In this document: positions 22,586 through 59,200 of the stretch, piece by piece | Position numbering within the stretch: position 1 is the stretch's first letter | Layout: each line of letters opens with the position of its first letter | Source: Salminus brasiliensis | Taxonomy: Eukaryota > Chordata > Actinopteri > Characiformes > Bryconidae | Assembly (NCBI RefSeq): GCF_030463535.1 | Contig: NC_132902.1 | Span: 28,206,915-28,270,914, forward strand | Length of the DNA stretch: 64,000 nucleotides | Direction of reading: 5' to 3' | Program-made: the position numbers and the translations under genes | Notes under the pieces: model-generated | Told to the model about the DNA's origin: nothing | The model's database searches: none | What the model saw: the letters and a program-made list of their open reading frames with translations, nothing else

Positions 22586-23110
22586 TAATGTAGATACTGT
22601 TGTTCTTCATAGCAACAATAACTATGCAAGAGAACATTTGTGGGCGTGGTCTGGAGAGGAATGTTGTTAGTGTCAGATTGTTAAAATGGGTCACATTAGA
22701 GATTTCTATTGGGCAAGAATTACTGGTTCCACTGGTAATCCCTAAATCACAGAACCAGAACCTCCAGCTCCAGTAGGGCTTTAGATGGAATGTGGTTTAA
22801 TGCAACAGCCAATCAGAGCAGTCCGTTCTGATCAGGTCCTTCATCTCCACCGGAAACTGGGTCTAAATTTCACTGGAGAGAAAGTAGAGAGAGCTCCATA
22901 CACAGTCAGTCCAGCCCGCAGGCATGTGTGTGTATCCCCACCAGTCTTGTGCTCCCATTCCAGCGACACGGATAACAGTGACGAAGAGACAGGACAAGAC
23001 ACCCATCACACTCCGGAGAGAGTGTGTGTCTGAGTCTGTTGAGGCAAACTGCTCAGTCATTAGAGTCACACCATGAAGCCTGGAAAATGATGGCCCACAG
23101 GAAATGAGAG

Positions 23111-23112
<2 letters not shown>
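22586..23112. other. Non-coding DNA between arrays
   Basis: Nothing recognised beyond short chance frames. Confidence 0.35.

Positions 23113-23173
<61 letters not shown>
23113..23173 (+). repeat. (TG)n microsatellite
   Basis: About 60 bases of TG. Other CA/TG tracts downstream of the cmtm4 stop codon lie at 24010-24037 and 24108-24159. Confidence 0.95.
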
Positions 23174-23174
<1 letters not shown>

Positions 23175-24004
23175 AATGTATACAACCTCTGTCCTCTTTT
23201 CCATTGCAGGGCCAAACAATTCCAATGGAATTTCTACTCGGACTCAGTAAAGTCAGCGTTAGTGCGGATTAAGGCTGAACACATTAGCTCGGCTTTTTTA
23301 CAGACATATAGGTCCCATAGGTCAACCGACAGTGTACAATCATCAGCATATATTTCATTATTATCATTTGTTGTTTTTGTAGTTGTAAAACATTAAGTCT
23401 TCAGAGGTCCCAGATTTCAGATTAGTTTTAGGCACAATCTCAATAAATCTATATTTAATACATTAAATACAATCAGCTTCAAAACCCAAAACAATAAAAA
23501 CACATTTCAGAGTTAAATTGTTAAAATCAAAAATCAAGCATTTTAGTCTAAAATAATCAAGAAGTTGTGTAGGCCTTTAAATGAGTCTTTTTTCATTTAT
23601 AATTGTCATTTTTAAGTTAAAAATAATAATAATAATAATAATAATAATGTATTTTAATATAAAAATGTTGTTTTGTTATTTGTCCTCAATCCTATTATAT
23701 AATTGGTAAATAAAAAATTATAAACAAAATATAAACCCAGGATGTTTTTAGATTTTTTTTCTACTGTTTTTTTCTACTATTCAGAACTTCACCCAAAATG
23801 TCTGCTCATATTAACGTCTGACGGTTCTGACAGTAATGATGATCAGCTCATCACTGTGGACTCAAAATGAATATTATAATCCATTATTATATTATTTAAA
23901 ACATCACACACACATAGCTGGATTTGCCGTACAGAGGAAAGAGAAATGACAATGTTGCCGTGGGAACCATTTGACCCTGCAGTGGAACAGGGCTGTCCTG
24001 GTCC

Positions 24005-24009
<5 letters not shown>
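23174..24009. other. AT-rich non-coding DNA
   Basis: No gene recognised. An ATA/ATT trinucleotide run is present near 23622-23650. Confidence 0.4.
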
Positions 24010-24039
<30 letters not shown>

Positions 24040-24107
24040 ATGTTTACAGTCTCTGCTGGTCACAGAATGTGTGTTACTGTGTCTCGACCTCCCCTTTGCT
24101 TGGATAT

Positions 24108-24162
<55 letters not shown>

Positions 24163-24180
24163 GTCTCTGGAGAATGTGTG

Positions 24181-44900
<20,720 letters not shown>

Positions 44901-45252
44901 CCTGACTCTGCAGCCTGAGTGTGTTTACTAAAGCCCAGCAGGGGGAGAGGTTCACACAGCAGGTCCTCAGGCCGCCCCAGATCCCTGCACTGCCTCCTCA
45001 GATCAACTTTTGTACAGTTTGTGTTTAGATATAAATATATATGTGTGTATTTTTATTTATAACAAGTATATATTTAGTTTCCACACACATGCATCTTCCA
45101 TCTTCCTTTATAACAGTCTATAATCAGTATATAAACAGTCTATAAACAGTCTATAAACAAAACACATCCTTATGATCTCAGCAGAAATGTGTTTTTTATT
45201 TATTTATTAAAAACAGTAAAATATTTCCTGCAATGTTTCCATATATGGATTA

Positions 45253-45256
<4 letters not shown>
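44901..45256. other. Intergenic DNA upstream of cmtm4
   Basis: AT-rich; minus-strand AATAAA hexamers (TTTATT near 45195) could terminate a dync1li2 transcript, but it is far from the stop codon. Confidence 0.3.

Positions 45257-45310
<54 letters not shown>
45257..45310 (+). repeat. (TG)n microsatellite
   Basis: TG run followed by a G homopolymer, directly upstream of a SINE. Confidence 0.9.
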
Positions 45311-45351
45311 GGGGGGGGGTTGGGTCACTTAGGTGTCACCTAAGCTTTCAC

Positions 45352-45640
45352 AGTGGTGGCTCAGCGGTTAGAGCTCCGGGCTGTTGATGACAGGGTTGTG
45401 GGTTCGATACCTGGGCTCGGGAAGCTGCCACTGTTGGACCCTTGAGCAAGGCCCTTCACCCTCTCTGCTCCCCGGGTGCTGGAGTTGTATGGTGTGCAGC
45501 TCGGGGTGGGTGGGTGTGTGTTCACTACCACAGACGGGTAAAGGGCAGAGGACGCTTTTCTCACCGTACATCATACAGTGACCGACACCTGCACCTTCAC
45601 ACCCGTGTTGTGTGACGTGACCATAAACCTGATCTGATTT
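45352..45640 (+). mobile_element. tRNA-derived SINE (plus orientation)
   Basis: GTGGCTCAGCGGTTAGAGCT (box A) and GTGGGTTCGATACC (box B) head the element; the body has CCTTGAGCAAGGCCCTTCAC and CCCCGGGTGCTGGAGTTG. The tail reaches about 45640 (CATAAACCTGATCTG). Confidence 0.88.
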
Positions 45641-46014
45641 GTTAGCATTCTCCATCAAACCTGCAGCAAAAAAGGAAGAGAGGGAAACTAAAGTTCCAGT
45701 AGAATAAAGAACTTTCCCTGAGCTGGATTTAGAGCCCGGGCCCGGCCCGGACAGCCCAGGCCCTGCAGAGCAGCAGGGTGAGCAGTTGAGCAGGTTTATA
45801 CCAGAGTTATGGGCACATTTATAACACCTGTATAAAACACACACACACACACAGGAGAGGAGATGCCAGCCGGTCTTGTGCATTTTCTGTTCTATAGAGC
45901 GGTTCTGTAGAGAACCTTTTCAGTACTATTGTAGAGGACACTTTCAGCACCAGTGAGAACCCATTAGAGTACTATATAGAACCCTCTTCAGTAGTACTGT
46001 ATAAAACACTGGCA
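45641..46014. other. Intergenic, nothing recognised
   Basis: Non-coding DNA. Repeated 'tagagaac' / 'tagaacc' words near 45900-45990 hint at an old repeat. Confidence 0.3.
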
Positions 46015-46215
46015 AGAGAAGCAGGACAAATGGTCAAACGTAGGACCCGGAGAATCTGACTGAAGAACCAGACTGTGATATTCTGACCCAGTTGTCTAGA
46101 ACACCGGGCAAGTCTCATGGGGTGTTCCCAGTATGCAGCGGTCAGTACCTACCAAAAGTGCTCCACAGATAGAGAACTGGTGAACCGGCAACAGGGTCAT
46201 GGACTCTCAGGCTCT
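46015..46215 (+). mobile_element. Tc1-like transposase relic
   Basis: 'ccagactgtgatattctgac', 'atggggtgttcccagtatgc' and 'ggtgaaccggcaacagggtc' match the same coding stretch as the relic at 38505-38960. Frame is broken. Confidence 0.65.
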
Positions 46216-48199
<1,984 letters not shown>

Positions 48200-48456
48200 C
48201 GTGTTTTCTGAGGGGAAGTCCCACAGTTCTCAAAACTGCAGCGTAATGAACCAGTTAACGAGCCGTTCAGAGTGGGGGGTTGATGTGAAATGCTCGGTTC
48301 TAGATAACCTTACCCCGTCAGAACCGTTCACAGTGGTGGAGAATGGAATCAGACGCCCGAAGCTGTAAAAGGTGCAGACCACCACCACGGGGAAGAGCGA
48401 GTCTCTCTACAGTGACCTGCACTTTCACACCAGACCCCCACTCTGAAGGAGTCTCA

Positions 48457-48470
<14 letters not shown>
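48200..48470 (+). repeat. Diverged member of the cklf exon 2 flanking repeat
   Basis: 'cggttctagataaccttacc' and 'cagtggtggagaatggaatc' then 'agacgcccgaagctgtaa' are distant versions of the 1535-2031 motifs (TCTAGATAAGCTCC, CAGTGGAGGTGAAGGGAAGC, AGACGTCTGAAGCTC). Relation is by eye only. Confidence 0.45.
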
Positions 48471-48495
<25 letters not shown>

Positions 48496-48505
48496 ACACA
48501 CACTT
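48465..48505 (+). repeat. (CA)n microsatellite
   Basis: CA run with one GACA interruption. A second CA / ACTTAC tract lies at 48709-48780. Confidence 0.85.
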
Positions 48506-48789
48506 TGGTGGAACTCCCCTTTACTGTATGGTGAGGAGGAGTGCAACAGTACTGTGGGGCTGTAATCAGGATACTGGTATTTATGGTATTGTGCAGCTCC
48601 ACCACCAACTCTCACCAGTGAAGTGAAGACAGACCACCAAGGGGTTCGGAATGAACGGCTTTTCCAGGTTTCGTCACCTGGGGCGCTATCGGACGCGACT
48701 GTACACTCACACACAGACACACAGACAGACACACACACACACACACTTACACACTTACACACTTACACACACACACACTCAATTCTACA

Positions 48790-50295
48790 TCTTTGGTTCT
48801 AGGTTCCAATTCTCAGCATTTTCCTTTTAGTTTTCTGAAGCAGCCGTGGTCTGGAAGCCGCTTTAGCTGCTCAATTTCATATCGTTCTCTAAACCGTTCC
48901 TCGAGCTCAATAAAACTGAATTTAAGCCCAAAAAAAGAAAAAAAGAAAGAAAAACAAACACAGGATTAAGTCGTTTCCGGCTGATTCTACTCGTGTCCTG
49001 CTAACTCTGCTCCATAATTTGTTGAATGTACAGGTAAATGTTAATGATACAGTATCAGAGGAGAGAACAGCAGACAGACTAAACTCTACGAGCGTAAAGT
49101 TTCGTACAGGCTGGCGTACGGGCGGCTACGCTGAAGGCAGAGAGGCGCTGGGCACTGCGGCGGGTCGAATAAAGCATCTTACCTACATGGGGACGTTTCT
49201 CTACAGCTGATCAGGAAGGTTTTACAGACCGCTCGCTTAAAAACAGAGCAAGCTGAAAAAGGACGAGTCGGGGGTGCGGGATTGTTGGGGGGGTTAGTGG
49301 TCTGGGTTTTCGTGGTAATTTTAAAACACAGCTGTGCAAAAACGAGCGAATAATTTGCATGTTTATAAAACGAAAAGGCATGCTTAGCTATACTGCTTAG
49401 CTGAGCTGGGGGGGCGGCGATCAGGTGATGCACTATAACAAAACACCACAGACTTGCAATACAAAACAAACAGAAATACCTGAAGCTGCAAAAAGGAAAA
49501 AAAATAAAATCAGATGAGAAGAAAAATATCAAAGTTGCAGTACAAAAAAAAAAAAATTAGAAAGCAAATTAAAAAAAAAGAACAAAGAAAATAAATAATC
49601 TGGACAAAATACACAAACTGTCGGTGCTACAGTGCAATTCCTCTTTTGGAGACACGGTGGCGCTGCCAGGCACTTGGGAGTTTTCTGAATTTTTTTGTTG
49701 TTTTAATTTGAGGAAAAAAACGCTGCCCCGCCCAGTTTCTCCCAAAACATCTGCAGCCACGAAAACACGCAGCGTAAAGATCTCTGCGCTCCTGCCCACA
49801 CGCTCGTCTCATCTGAAAAATTTCTTCATAATTTGTTCAAATAAATCAACTTTTATACAAAAAACTGAACCGCAGCTCCGAGAGCAAATCTTTGTGCATA
49901 TTTACAGAATGGGCGGAGCGCTGAGGCGGCGGGCGAGTGCCGGTCTCACCCGCGCTTTAAAGGCCAGCAGGTTTAACTGATTAGTGTCATGACGTCAGCG
50001 GCGTTATGAGCACGTTAGCAAAGAAGCTAAACGTCTGATGGATGAAAACGAGAAAGATGACGCGTCAAAGCTTTTATATAAATACATCAGTAAGAGAACT
50101 GTTTACAGACTACACACTTTCTGCCAGCATTTCAACCGGTGCTGAATATATTTAGCCTTTTTTATTTTTTTTTTTAAACACCGGCACCTGAAGCCTCCGA
50201 GACCCGCCGTCAGGTAAAGCAGAACCAGAAACAGCAGCACGTCTCTGTATTTTTGCTGGGAAAATGAAGAGGGTGTGTATTCCCCTGGCAAAGCA

Positions 50296-50327
<32 letters not shown>

Positions 50328-50685
50328 GTATATACACATGCACACACACTCCTGGAGGACAACCATGAGTGTGTGTACACGCTCCACTCAATCCTGGTTT
50401 GCCCCAAAAAAAATTACCACAAAAAGTTTGGAAATGAAAAATAGTATTTAACTCTCTCTCTCTCGCTCGCTCTCTCTCGCTCTTGCACGCTCTCACTCAC
50501 ACCCCCCCCAAACATTCGATGGGATCCCAACGCAGCGCTCAGCGAAACGAGCCGCCAGCTGAGCGGAGCACAAACGCAGAGGAGGGATTTTGGTCGTTAT
50601 AGTTTGGCCGGGTTCCGGTCGGTGTGTTCTATAAGCAGGGTTCTGTTTTCAGAGTGTTTATTACTTCAGTGGTCTGTAGTCGAGC
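48790..50685 (-). other. Probable dync1li2 3' UTR
   Basis: Follows the dync1li2 stop codon (50686-50688) on the minus strand. No coding exon. Minus-strand AATAAA motifs occur as TTTATT at about 50657 (very close to the stop) and in the T-rich run near 50160. A CA/TA microsatellite lies at 50297-50348 and a TC-rich tract at 50452-50500. The 3' end cannot be fixed from sequence alone. Confidence 0.45.
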
Positions 50686-53600
50686 TCACGCCTCGTTCTC
50701 GGTGGCGGGGGTGCTGCTGTTGGCCTTTAGCGTGGAGTCCGGTTTCTGCGTCATTCGGTCCAGCTCTGCCTGGACGTCAGTCAAAGCCGGCTTCTGCCCT
50801 TGGAGGAAGAACAGAGAGAGGAAACAGAGTAATCTCCTGTAGCGTCTGCACCCTCACACTGCTCACACTGCTCACACTGCTCACACTGCTCACACTGCTG
50901 GCTTAGTACAGAACACACGACCTGCTCCCCCCCCCCCGAGGTGCACTATTAATAACACCAATAAAAATAAGGATTTTTAAAATTTAAATTAAACAACTTA
51001 ATCCAATTATAATTAAATGAATGAAAAGATGACATTTATTATTATTTATTGATATTAGAGCTTCATACTGGATATTAATGTTATTAGAGCTTCATACTGG
51101 ATATTAATGTTATTAGAGCTTCATACTGGATATTAATGCTATTAGAGCTTCATACTGGATATTAATGCTATTAGAGCTTCATACTGGATATTAATGATAT
51201 TAGAGCTTCATACTGGATATTAATGTTATTAGAGCTTCATACTGGATATTAATGCTATTACAGTATTTGCAGTGACTCTAAACTTTTGAACGGTGGTGTA
51301 GTTCTTACCCAGCGCTACAGGCAGGAACTGTACCCTGTGCTGTCCTACCTGGAGGAGGGGTCTGTCTGAGAGCAGGTCTTTTCTGGTAAGCGTGTTTCTG
51401 TGCTAGCTGTGAGGACTCAGACAGGGTTTGTGGAGCTGGGATGAGTGTCAGTGCTGGAATACTGTGATGGCTAAAACATGATGGCGGCTGCACACATGCA
51501 GAACTAATCATGAGGCGAGGGAGGAAGGAGTGGCTGCATGCGTTTCCTCCTCTTACTGCAGAGAGAGGTTTAGTCGCCAAGGCCAGGTCATCGGCATGCT
51601 GGTGAGAGCAGCAGAGGATCAGCTTTCTGGACTTCATGTGGATGAAGCATGATGACAAATTGACCCCCCCCAGATTCCTCCCACCCACTACTGACCATTA
51701 CTGGACTGGACAAGCTTTACAGAACTGTGCAGGACTGCCCATTCAACAGACAACGGTGCTGACTGAATAGGGCTCCTCTCTGCGCTCTGTAAAGCTTGTT
51801 GGTGGGTGAGTCTGGATGGGTTAATGGATGCAGAGGTATAATAAATAAGCCACGTTAAACATGCCACGTTAAACCAGCGAGGGGCAGACGTCACCGGCTG
51901 CATCAGCGCCTCTTCGTTCGTCCAGTTTGACGCTTCCTCTGGCTGTACAGGTAAACCTCCACAACAGTGTTTTCCACAGGTAATGGTGGTGTATACAGTG
52001 AGGCTGTGTGGGTTAGAGACAGGTTAACGCCGTATTTACCTGTTTTCTTTGCAGATCCCTGCACTGCGGCCCCTGCGGCCCCAGGGCTCCCCGGAGCGCC
52101 TGTCTTTTTACTCAGCAGACTGTTGAAGAAGTTGGCTAGAACTCCTTCGTTTGCAGCCGCACCTGAAACCAGCACACACACCGCGAGTTCATCAGCGAGA
52201 GAAACGTCACATCTAAAAGACAGGTACACCACAGCTGCAACAATCCACAGACCATTACATTACACACATTTTATAATATACTTATATACTCTCCCTCACT
52301 CACACACTCCTGTGTTCATCATTACAACATCTCTAAAGTTCTCCTTATGGAGTCGTATTATTATAGATATATATTATATTATAGAGTTCTCCTCCTATCA
52401 CCACCTGGTTTGGTAAATCAGGGCTTAATAAGGTTAAAACTGAGATTCTCTTTATTGTAACAGGGAAAAAGCTAAAACCTGTTCCCCTGCCGTCTTTCCT
52501 GCGTATTTCAGGCTGACAGCAAGGCCGTGCTGTTTGTGGCAGGGTGAAAAGCAGCCGGCTGTGAGCTGCCCACCGAACTTTCAATTACAGTTGATTTAAT
52601 AAAAGCTTCTCATCGCTGCTGCCGGTGTGTGGCACGCTCTCCTGCAGAGCTTAATGATGGAGAAAATGTTGATATTTCTGTCCTGGCGGGGCTAACTGAG
52701 ACATGCTGGTCTTCAGCACTGCGGGAATAATCCCTACAGCCCCCTCAGGATGGCAGTGTTCACACAGGAATGAAGGGATAAAAAAAAAAAAGAGAAAGGC
52801 TGGTCCAACAGTACTGCACACCAACACTGTAAGGTCCAGACTACGTACTCCTCTTAACAGTGGGGGTAATAGTGGCAGGTTCATGCACTAAATATTAACA
52901 TACTAACCAGATTTGTACCAACAGGAAGTGATGAAACGTTGCTATGCCAACATACATCACTACAAGTTCTCCAGCTGCAGTTGCCGCTGCATCATTAACT
53001 ACCATATTTTCCTAATGTGTGCATCCTGGATATTTAGGTATACTCAGCTTTGACACCCATCTATACTACACACTTTAGACTTAACTAGTATTTCTGATGA
53101 GTATGCATTCGGGATGCACCCTAAATCTCCACTAAGAAGTGAAGCTTGCCAATAAATAAATCCAGAAAGTATGGTACAACTAGTAGTAAAAGCTTTGATA
53201 ACTGTCTGCTTATACAATAAAAACATGTGATATTCTAAAATAATTATTTAACAAGAAAAAAAAAAGGAGGTCAAAAAAAAGATCATAAGTATGAAAATAA
53301 GACAAAATATATTATAAGCTTAAAGAAAAAAAAAAGATACATAGACAGAAAGTGAGCAGCTGGTGTGCAGTGCAGGAGGAGTATGGTTGGAGTATAAAGT
53401 GCAGAGACCTGTTTGGAGTCGGGGGTTTAATTAGAGAACACTGAGCACCTCCACACAGATCGAGGCTATCGAGGGATGACTTAGGCCTGTAGTTAGCTCC
53501 ATGTTAACGGGTGGGCTATAAGCCCCCACTAATAATTTTAATATCTGTCCTCCAGTAATTTGTTGATGAAAGCACTTCTTACTGGACTGCGTATTCGTTA

Positions 53601-56189
53601 TTTAATTGGAGGCTGAAGTAACACACTAAGGCTGCACAGCTTACCCTTCATATTGGGGTCGGGTTTCTTCACGGCCGTCATGGGTGACACACTCGCTACG
53701 TTTGTAGGTCCGGCGCGGCCCGTGGGTCGAGGGGATCCGGACGCAGTCCGTGCTGGAGACTCCTACGAAGACACACAGACACAGACACACATCAGAGATC
53801 TAACCAGCTCAGAAACAGAGCAGCTCCATTCAGGAGAGCTTTGGCTGCACAGATACGGGGACAGATATTTGAGTTACTTAAATCCCTGCTGTAACGTTTG
53901 TAGACCAAATTAACCACCTGCAGAAAACAATTCTGGTGAATCCTGGAGTATTTAAGCCTTCACATCGATCAGTATTCGTTTTCCAATTTGTAAATAATTA
54001 AATCCGAACTACAGCGCCAGCTACTGGACAAACACTCAGCTGAGCAGCTTTAAAACCAGGCACCTGATTTCTTCACTTTAAACCCCTTTTTAACTCGTGT
54101 TGTGGTAGAGGTCTCCATCACGTCATCCAGGTTATTAAGAGTGAATTCAGAAACAGCACCGGCCAGTGGTTTAGTTTCTGTTTCCAAAACAGCACATTTT
54201 ACAGATATGAAAGTGCTCTAGTTCAGCGGGTCAGGGAGTTTAATAATCCTCCATATAAAACAGACTGATCAGGTTACAGAAGAACGTCCTGAAACCAGTC
54301 CTTACCTCTTAACTCACAAAATTCAGTTCACATGTCATTTGATTCATTTCAGTAATATTTTTACTTACTGTTCCTCTTGTTGGGGTAGCGGGCTGCTTGG
54401 CTAACAAAGACTGCAAAACAGAAAAATCAAAAACACAGTTTAATATGATAAATTACACAACAAAAAAAGATTCCCAAAATGTTTCCGCTAAATTCTTGTT
54501 CTTTAATTACGATATAATTAGCACACATTTCAGTTTGGAGCTGTGTCATTAACTATCCACCCACTTATAGAAACTAAACACCAACAACAGAAGCTCGACT
54601 TGAACTCATTATTTCATTACATTATTTTATGACGACACTTAAATCAATGGTTTTTGCACACAGCCCCGCCCACTGAGGGTGACGTTACACTATTTCAGGC
54701 TGTCCTGCTTTTTAAACAAGGAGCACAACAGAGCAGCCAATCAAAACGGAGCTCACTTACACTGGTGTGAGCCCTCTGTAGTCTATGAACACGTCGATGC
54801 ATTAAATTTGCTGTTTCTAGATTCCTTTCTGAATCTGTACTCTGCCCGTTCCACCGAACCCATTTCCAGATGACTTACATCTGGAGTTACGAGGCTGAGG
54901 AGACGGGTCTGCTTCTTGCTGTGTCTAACTGGTGGGTTCGTGTGCCCGTTATCTGCCGCTCACCTGTAACTAGCAGATTTGAGCATCCATCTATGGTGTT
55001 TGTGTGAAACTGACCAATGGACACTCAGAACTCTTGCCAATTCTATACTATCGTATTCACACATTTCCCCGCTTTAGTGAAGCGTTTAGTGAATTTGTCC
55101 AGATGAGTAAAGGGATTTTTCTACAGGAAATATGAAGAATTTCTCAAATCTGGCTTCAATTGTTCAGGTTTAGGGTCGAAGTATCTCTTCACACAGTGCA
55201 ATGTGTAAACCCCGTAATAGAGAGCTGAGATTGATCTGGACAGGCTGAGATGAAACATGCAGGTACGCAAAAATGAACGATTTCAGTTCTGTAAACCCAC
55301 ACAAATATTATAAAACGTAAAAAACAGTAATTAAACAGTGTGTGTGTGTGTGTGGGGGGGGTGTACAGACCTGCTGCTTCATGAGGAAGACCTGCTCATC
55401 CTCAGCGTTTATCTCTTTATCGTGCACCAGCTGAAGAACAGAGACACCGAGTTCAGCATTAGGAACAGAGTGATTGAACTCTGCAGAAATGTTTAGTGAT
55501 GTGCTGCATTAATAAGTTTTAACATCCCTGATTATTAAAGCCACTAAGGGTTAAAACACAGCTGACATTTCTAACCCTCCCTCCCCTCTGTAGTACCTCT
55601 GTATATATTCAGCAACACAAACCGAATGCAGTCATTAGTGCTTACCTGCAATTAAATACACAAAGCACTGAGACTTACTGCGACTGCCTAAGTAATGTGA
55701 TTACTTTCTGTAATTAATTAATCACAAATATCTTATATTTACATCATTACACACCCAGCAATTAACTGTGATTAATTATATGAACCCTCTGACAGGTGTC
55801 CTTACCTTTCGTACTGGGGGCTTCATGATGAAATCCTCAAAGGGATCTTCGGGTCGAACCGTTGCGAAGTTTTCGTGCAGAATTGCAATTTTCTTCTCGT
55901 TATCCCATCCAGACGGACTGGAAGCAGAGTTCAGAGATTAGTACATCCTAACAGACGCTCAGGTTCAGATACAGTCCAGAACAGCTTGGCTTTGACTGAA
56001 ATGCAGTATGAAAGTAATAAGTACTTTTTAATTACACTGTATTAAAGGTTAATATTAAAGGTTAATATTTTGATGAAGGTCGGACAGTAACGCTGTTACT
56101 GCATCCAAGCAGCTCTGATTTACTGAGGCACTAAACAGGAACGTCTTTAATCCTCTGTACTTTTACTGTTCTGCACAGAGGTCTTAGCA

Positions 56190-56231
<42 letters not shown>

Positions 56232-59200
56232 ATGTGAAGGGTGTGTAACACTGTATTTATTATGTGTACACTAACTCAGTCTTCTTTTGTTACCACAGCA
56301 AACAAACAGCCTGTAACTCTTCACCTATATAGCAGGGCTGTAATGTGGGTGTTTCTAATAAAGTGGCCAATGAGTGGCCACAAGGTAGGTGTATCTGATG
56401 ATCTGTGTGTTAGGGTCTCTTACATGAACACAGCGTCCTTCTCCACCACTAAGGCCGGCGTGGTGAACTGGAAGTCGTACATTTTGTGCACCATGTACTT
56501 GTACAGGAGGTCCAGGTTCTTCTCCTCTTTTACAGAGGTGTAAATCAAGGCAGCTCCATCTGCAGGACAGGAGTTAAGGCACATATAGACCAGGGCCTGA
56601 CCAACATAAAGGGACTTTCCCCCAAAATGACCCAAATACGTTTAGACGGTCAGAAATTAAAAAGAGGGGCATTTTTAAATATTTTTTGAAATATTGAACT
56701 AAACTATTGAAACCACAGCAGTATCATCAGAGAACTGCTGTAAATAGAGCTGCATTACATTTAAATCAATTATTATATTAATAGATTACTATTAGATTGC
56801 ACAGCAGAATGACCCAAAAAATATCTCAGAATCACAGGCATTCTGCAGACGAATAGGAAACAATCTTAAGCACCCAAACTATTGCACAAGCCCAAAGATG
56901 ATTGCAGAGTAAAGCCATGCTCATTGCTGGGCTTTGCCCGCAGAATACGAGGTGAAACGCTCTATACCCTTCAGTGAGATCTGCAGAAACAGCGAACCTC
57001 TTGCTTAAGACGTCCGGGATAATAAATTCTTCAACTCTGACCCGTGAATTCGGGCCCCTGACCCACAGTGCTGTGGCTCTGGCTGTGCGACCTATGAAGC
57101 GGTCTACACCGTCTCTGCTCTGTCTGAGCCAACATGGAGGAGTCCAGCACAGCGTCCCCAGCTCTAACAGACCTACTGAACCTGGAGGTTAGCAGGTGAG
57201 TTAAATCAGGTGAGCTTGAGCAGGAAAAGCACACACCTGTGCTGGAATCCAGCCCTCCAGGACCAGAACTGCCCAATCCTGGATTATTCTGGGGTTTTTC
57301 ATAGTTTTGCTAGCATGTCCGCTGATTTGCATAACTGCTAAACCAAAACGGAGGACCGTTCACACCGCCGACTTCCAGCCCTGCTTGCAGCCACACCCAT
57401 TTCACAAAGCAACACACAATGCATAAACCCAGTGTGCTTTAGGACTTTCAGATTATGCTGATTTTGTTTTATGGGTGTCCAAACTTTAGCATAAGTTGTA
57501 CTACTGTAACACTGCCATTTCTACCAACCTACCCCACCACCCACCTACCCAGCTACCTGTGTGCAGGGGCAGGGCTTCCGCCACATAGTTTTCCATTATT
57601 CAGGTCCAACACTGCCACAAACCCGCAGCGTTAAGGATACACTGTAGGCAGAATCGCCTGATGTGGGACTGAATGAAGTCAAAATGCTCCTCTTTGTAGT
57701 CGTGATCCTTCTCCAACACAGTGACCGCATCACACTACAATAAAAAATAAGAGAGAGACAAGTGGTTTAGCTGAGGGAGGTCAGCTGTTCTCCCAGGAGA
57801 GGCATAAAGCGATTAAAAACAGGGCAGGTTATACATTCAGCCCCTCCTTCACACCCCAGCCCAGACGACACCGCTCCACCACTAAAGTGCCAATATTCTG
57901 CAGCTGGGTGGGGCTGAAGCGCTGCAGGCTGGGGAGTGATCAGGACTGGGTTTCCCAAAAAAAAAAAAAAAAAAAAAAAAAAGCACCTTCACACACTGAG
58001 GACTCTTAAATGGTAGAGAGAGTATCCCACTGAACACTCCCTCACTCACACACTCACTGATGTTAACACTTTTGGGGCCTTTGTGGGAAACCTTTAGCTC
58101 ACTGTAGTGAACTTCATATACTCAACACTCTCTATCCAGGACACTGGCTCTTCTGAGCTGCAGAAGTCTTGCTGGGGCTGCAGGACGCAGCATGACTCAG
58201 GGAGAGCCTCTCGCTCCCTCCAGCGCTTTGGCAGGAGCAGCAGATGCCTGCTCAGATATGCAGGCCGGCATGAAATATGAATGTGTGTGAAGCGCTCTCG
58301 GGAAAGGACAAACACTCTCTCAGATCTACGCCCGGGCCGAGAGCAGGTCTCACTGAAACAGAAGTGAAGCAGAAAAGGGAGGCGGGCTCTGAAGCTTTAA
58401 TCTGGGGGGTTTCTGTAACGCGGGGCCGCAGGGCGGGCTACAGGACTGCGAGAAGGTGTATATTGTATCCGAGAGAGCATGTGAGGGTCTGCAGCTCCAT
58501 CACCGCAGGGCTAGAGAGACTCCATGAAGAGAGTCTTTCATTAGCGGAGAGACTGCGGAATACATCACACAGCCCGCAGCAAACAGCTCCTAACAACGAA
58601 CAGCATCCCTGTTTTTCACCATGAATCTACATTTTAAAAACACACTATATGGACAAAAGTATTGGGACACCTGCTCTTTCACTACTTCTTCTGAAATCAA
58701 GGGTATTAAAAATAGTTTATCTAACTGTCCAAGGTAGGCTTTCTAATGGATACTGGAGCATTGCTGTGAGGATTTCATTTCATTGTATTCTGTGACAGGA
58801 GCATTAGTGAGGTCAGGATGTTGGATGATCACCACCCCCCCTCATTATCACCCCCAACTCATCCCAAAAGTACTGGATGGAGCTCCACCACCATCATTCC
58901 AGAGAACACAGCTCTTCCACTGCTCCACAGCTCCTCAATGCTGGGGGGCTTTATACCCCTCTAGCCCACACCTGGCATTATTAGGCAGCATGGAGCCAAT
59001 AGGGTCATGATGTTGATCTGCTCCAGAGAGTCCTATTCTATTGGCAGTACTTCTTCTCTACAGGGACTAGACAAGCTGTCTGTGTCCCTGTGCCTCTCTG
59101 AGTAATCCACAGTTTACCACATAAGTGTCTGTCTTTCTCGGGAAGACTGACCATTTTGTTTATACCCCAGTCCACACCAAGAAACCATTAGCATATTCAA

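Larger units (their letters stand above)
16401..24180 (-). other. Probable long 3' UTR / 3' flank of cmtm4
   Basis: The cmtm4 stop codon is at 24181-24183, and this DNA follows it on the minus strand. No other gene was found. Minus-strand AATAAA hexamers are seen as TTTATT at about 17573 and 16417. Human CMTM4 also has a long 3' UTR. Where transcription ends is inferred, not shown. The part at 16900-17500 is rich in imperfect GCTAGC / GCTAATGCTA words and includes GCATTA repeated about five times near 17470. Confidence 0.4.
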
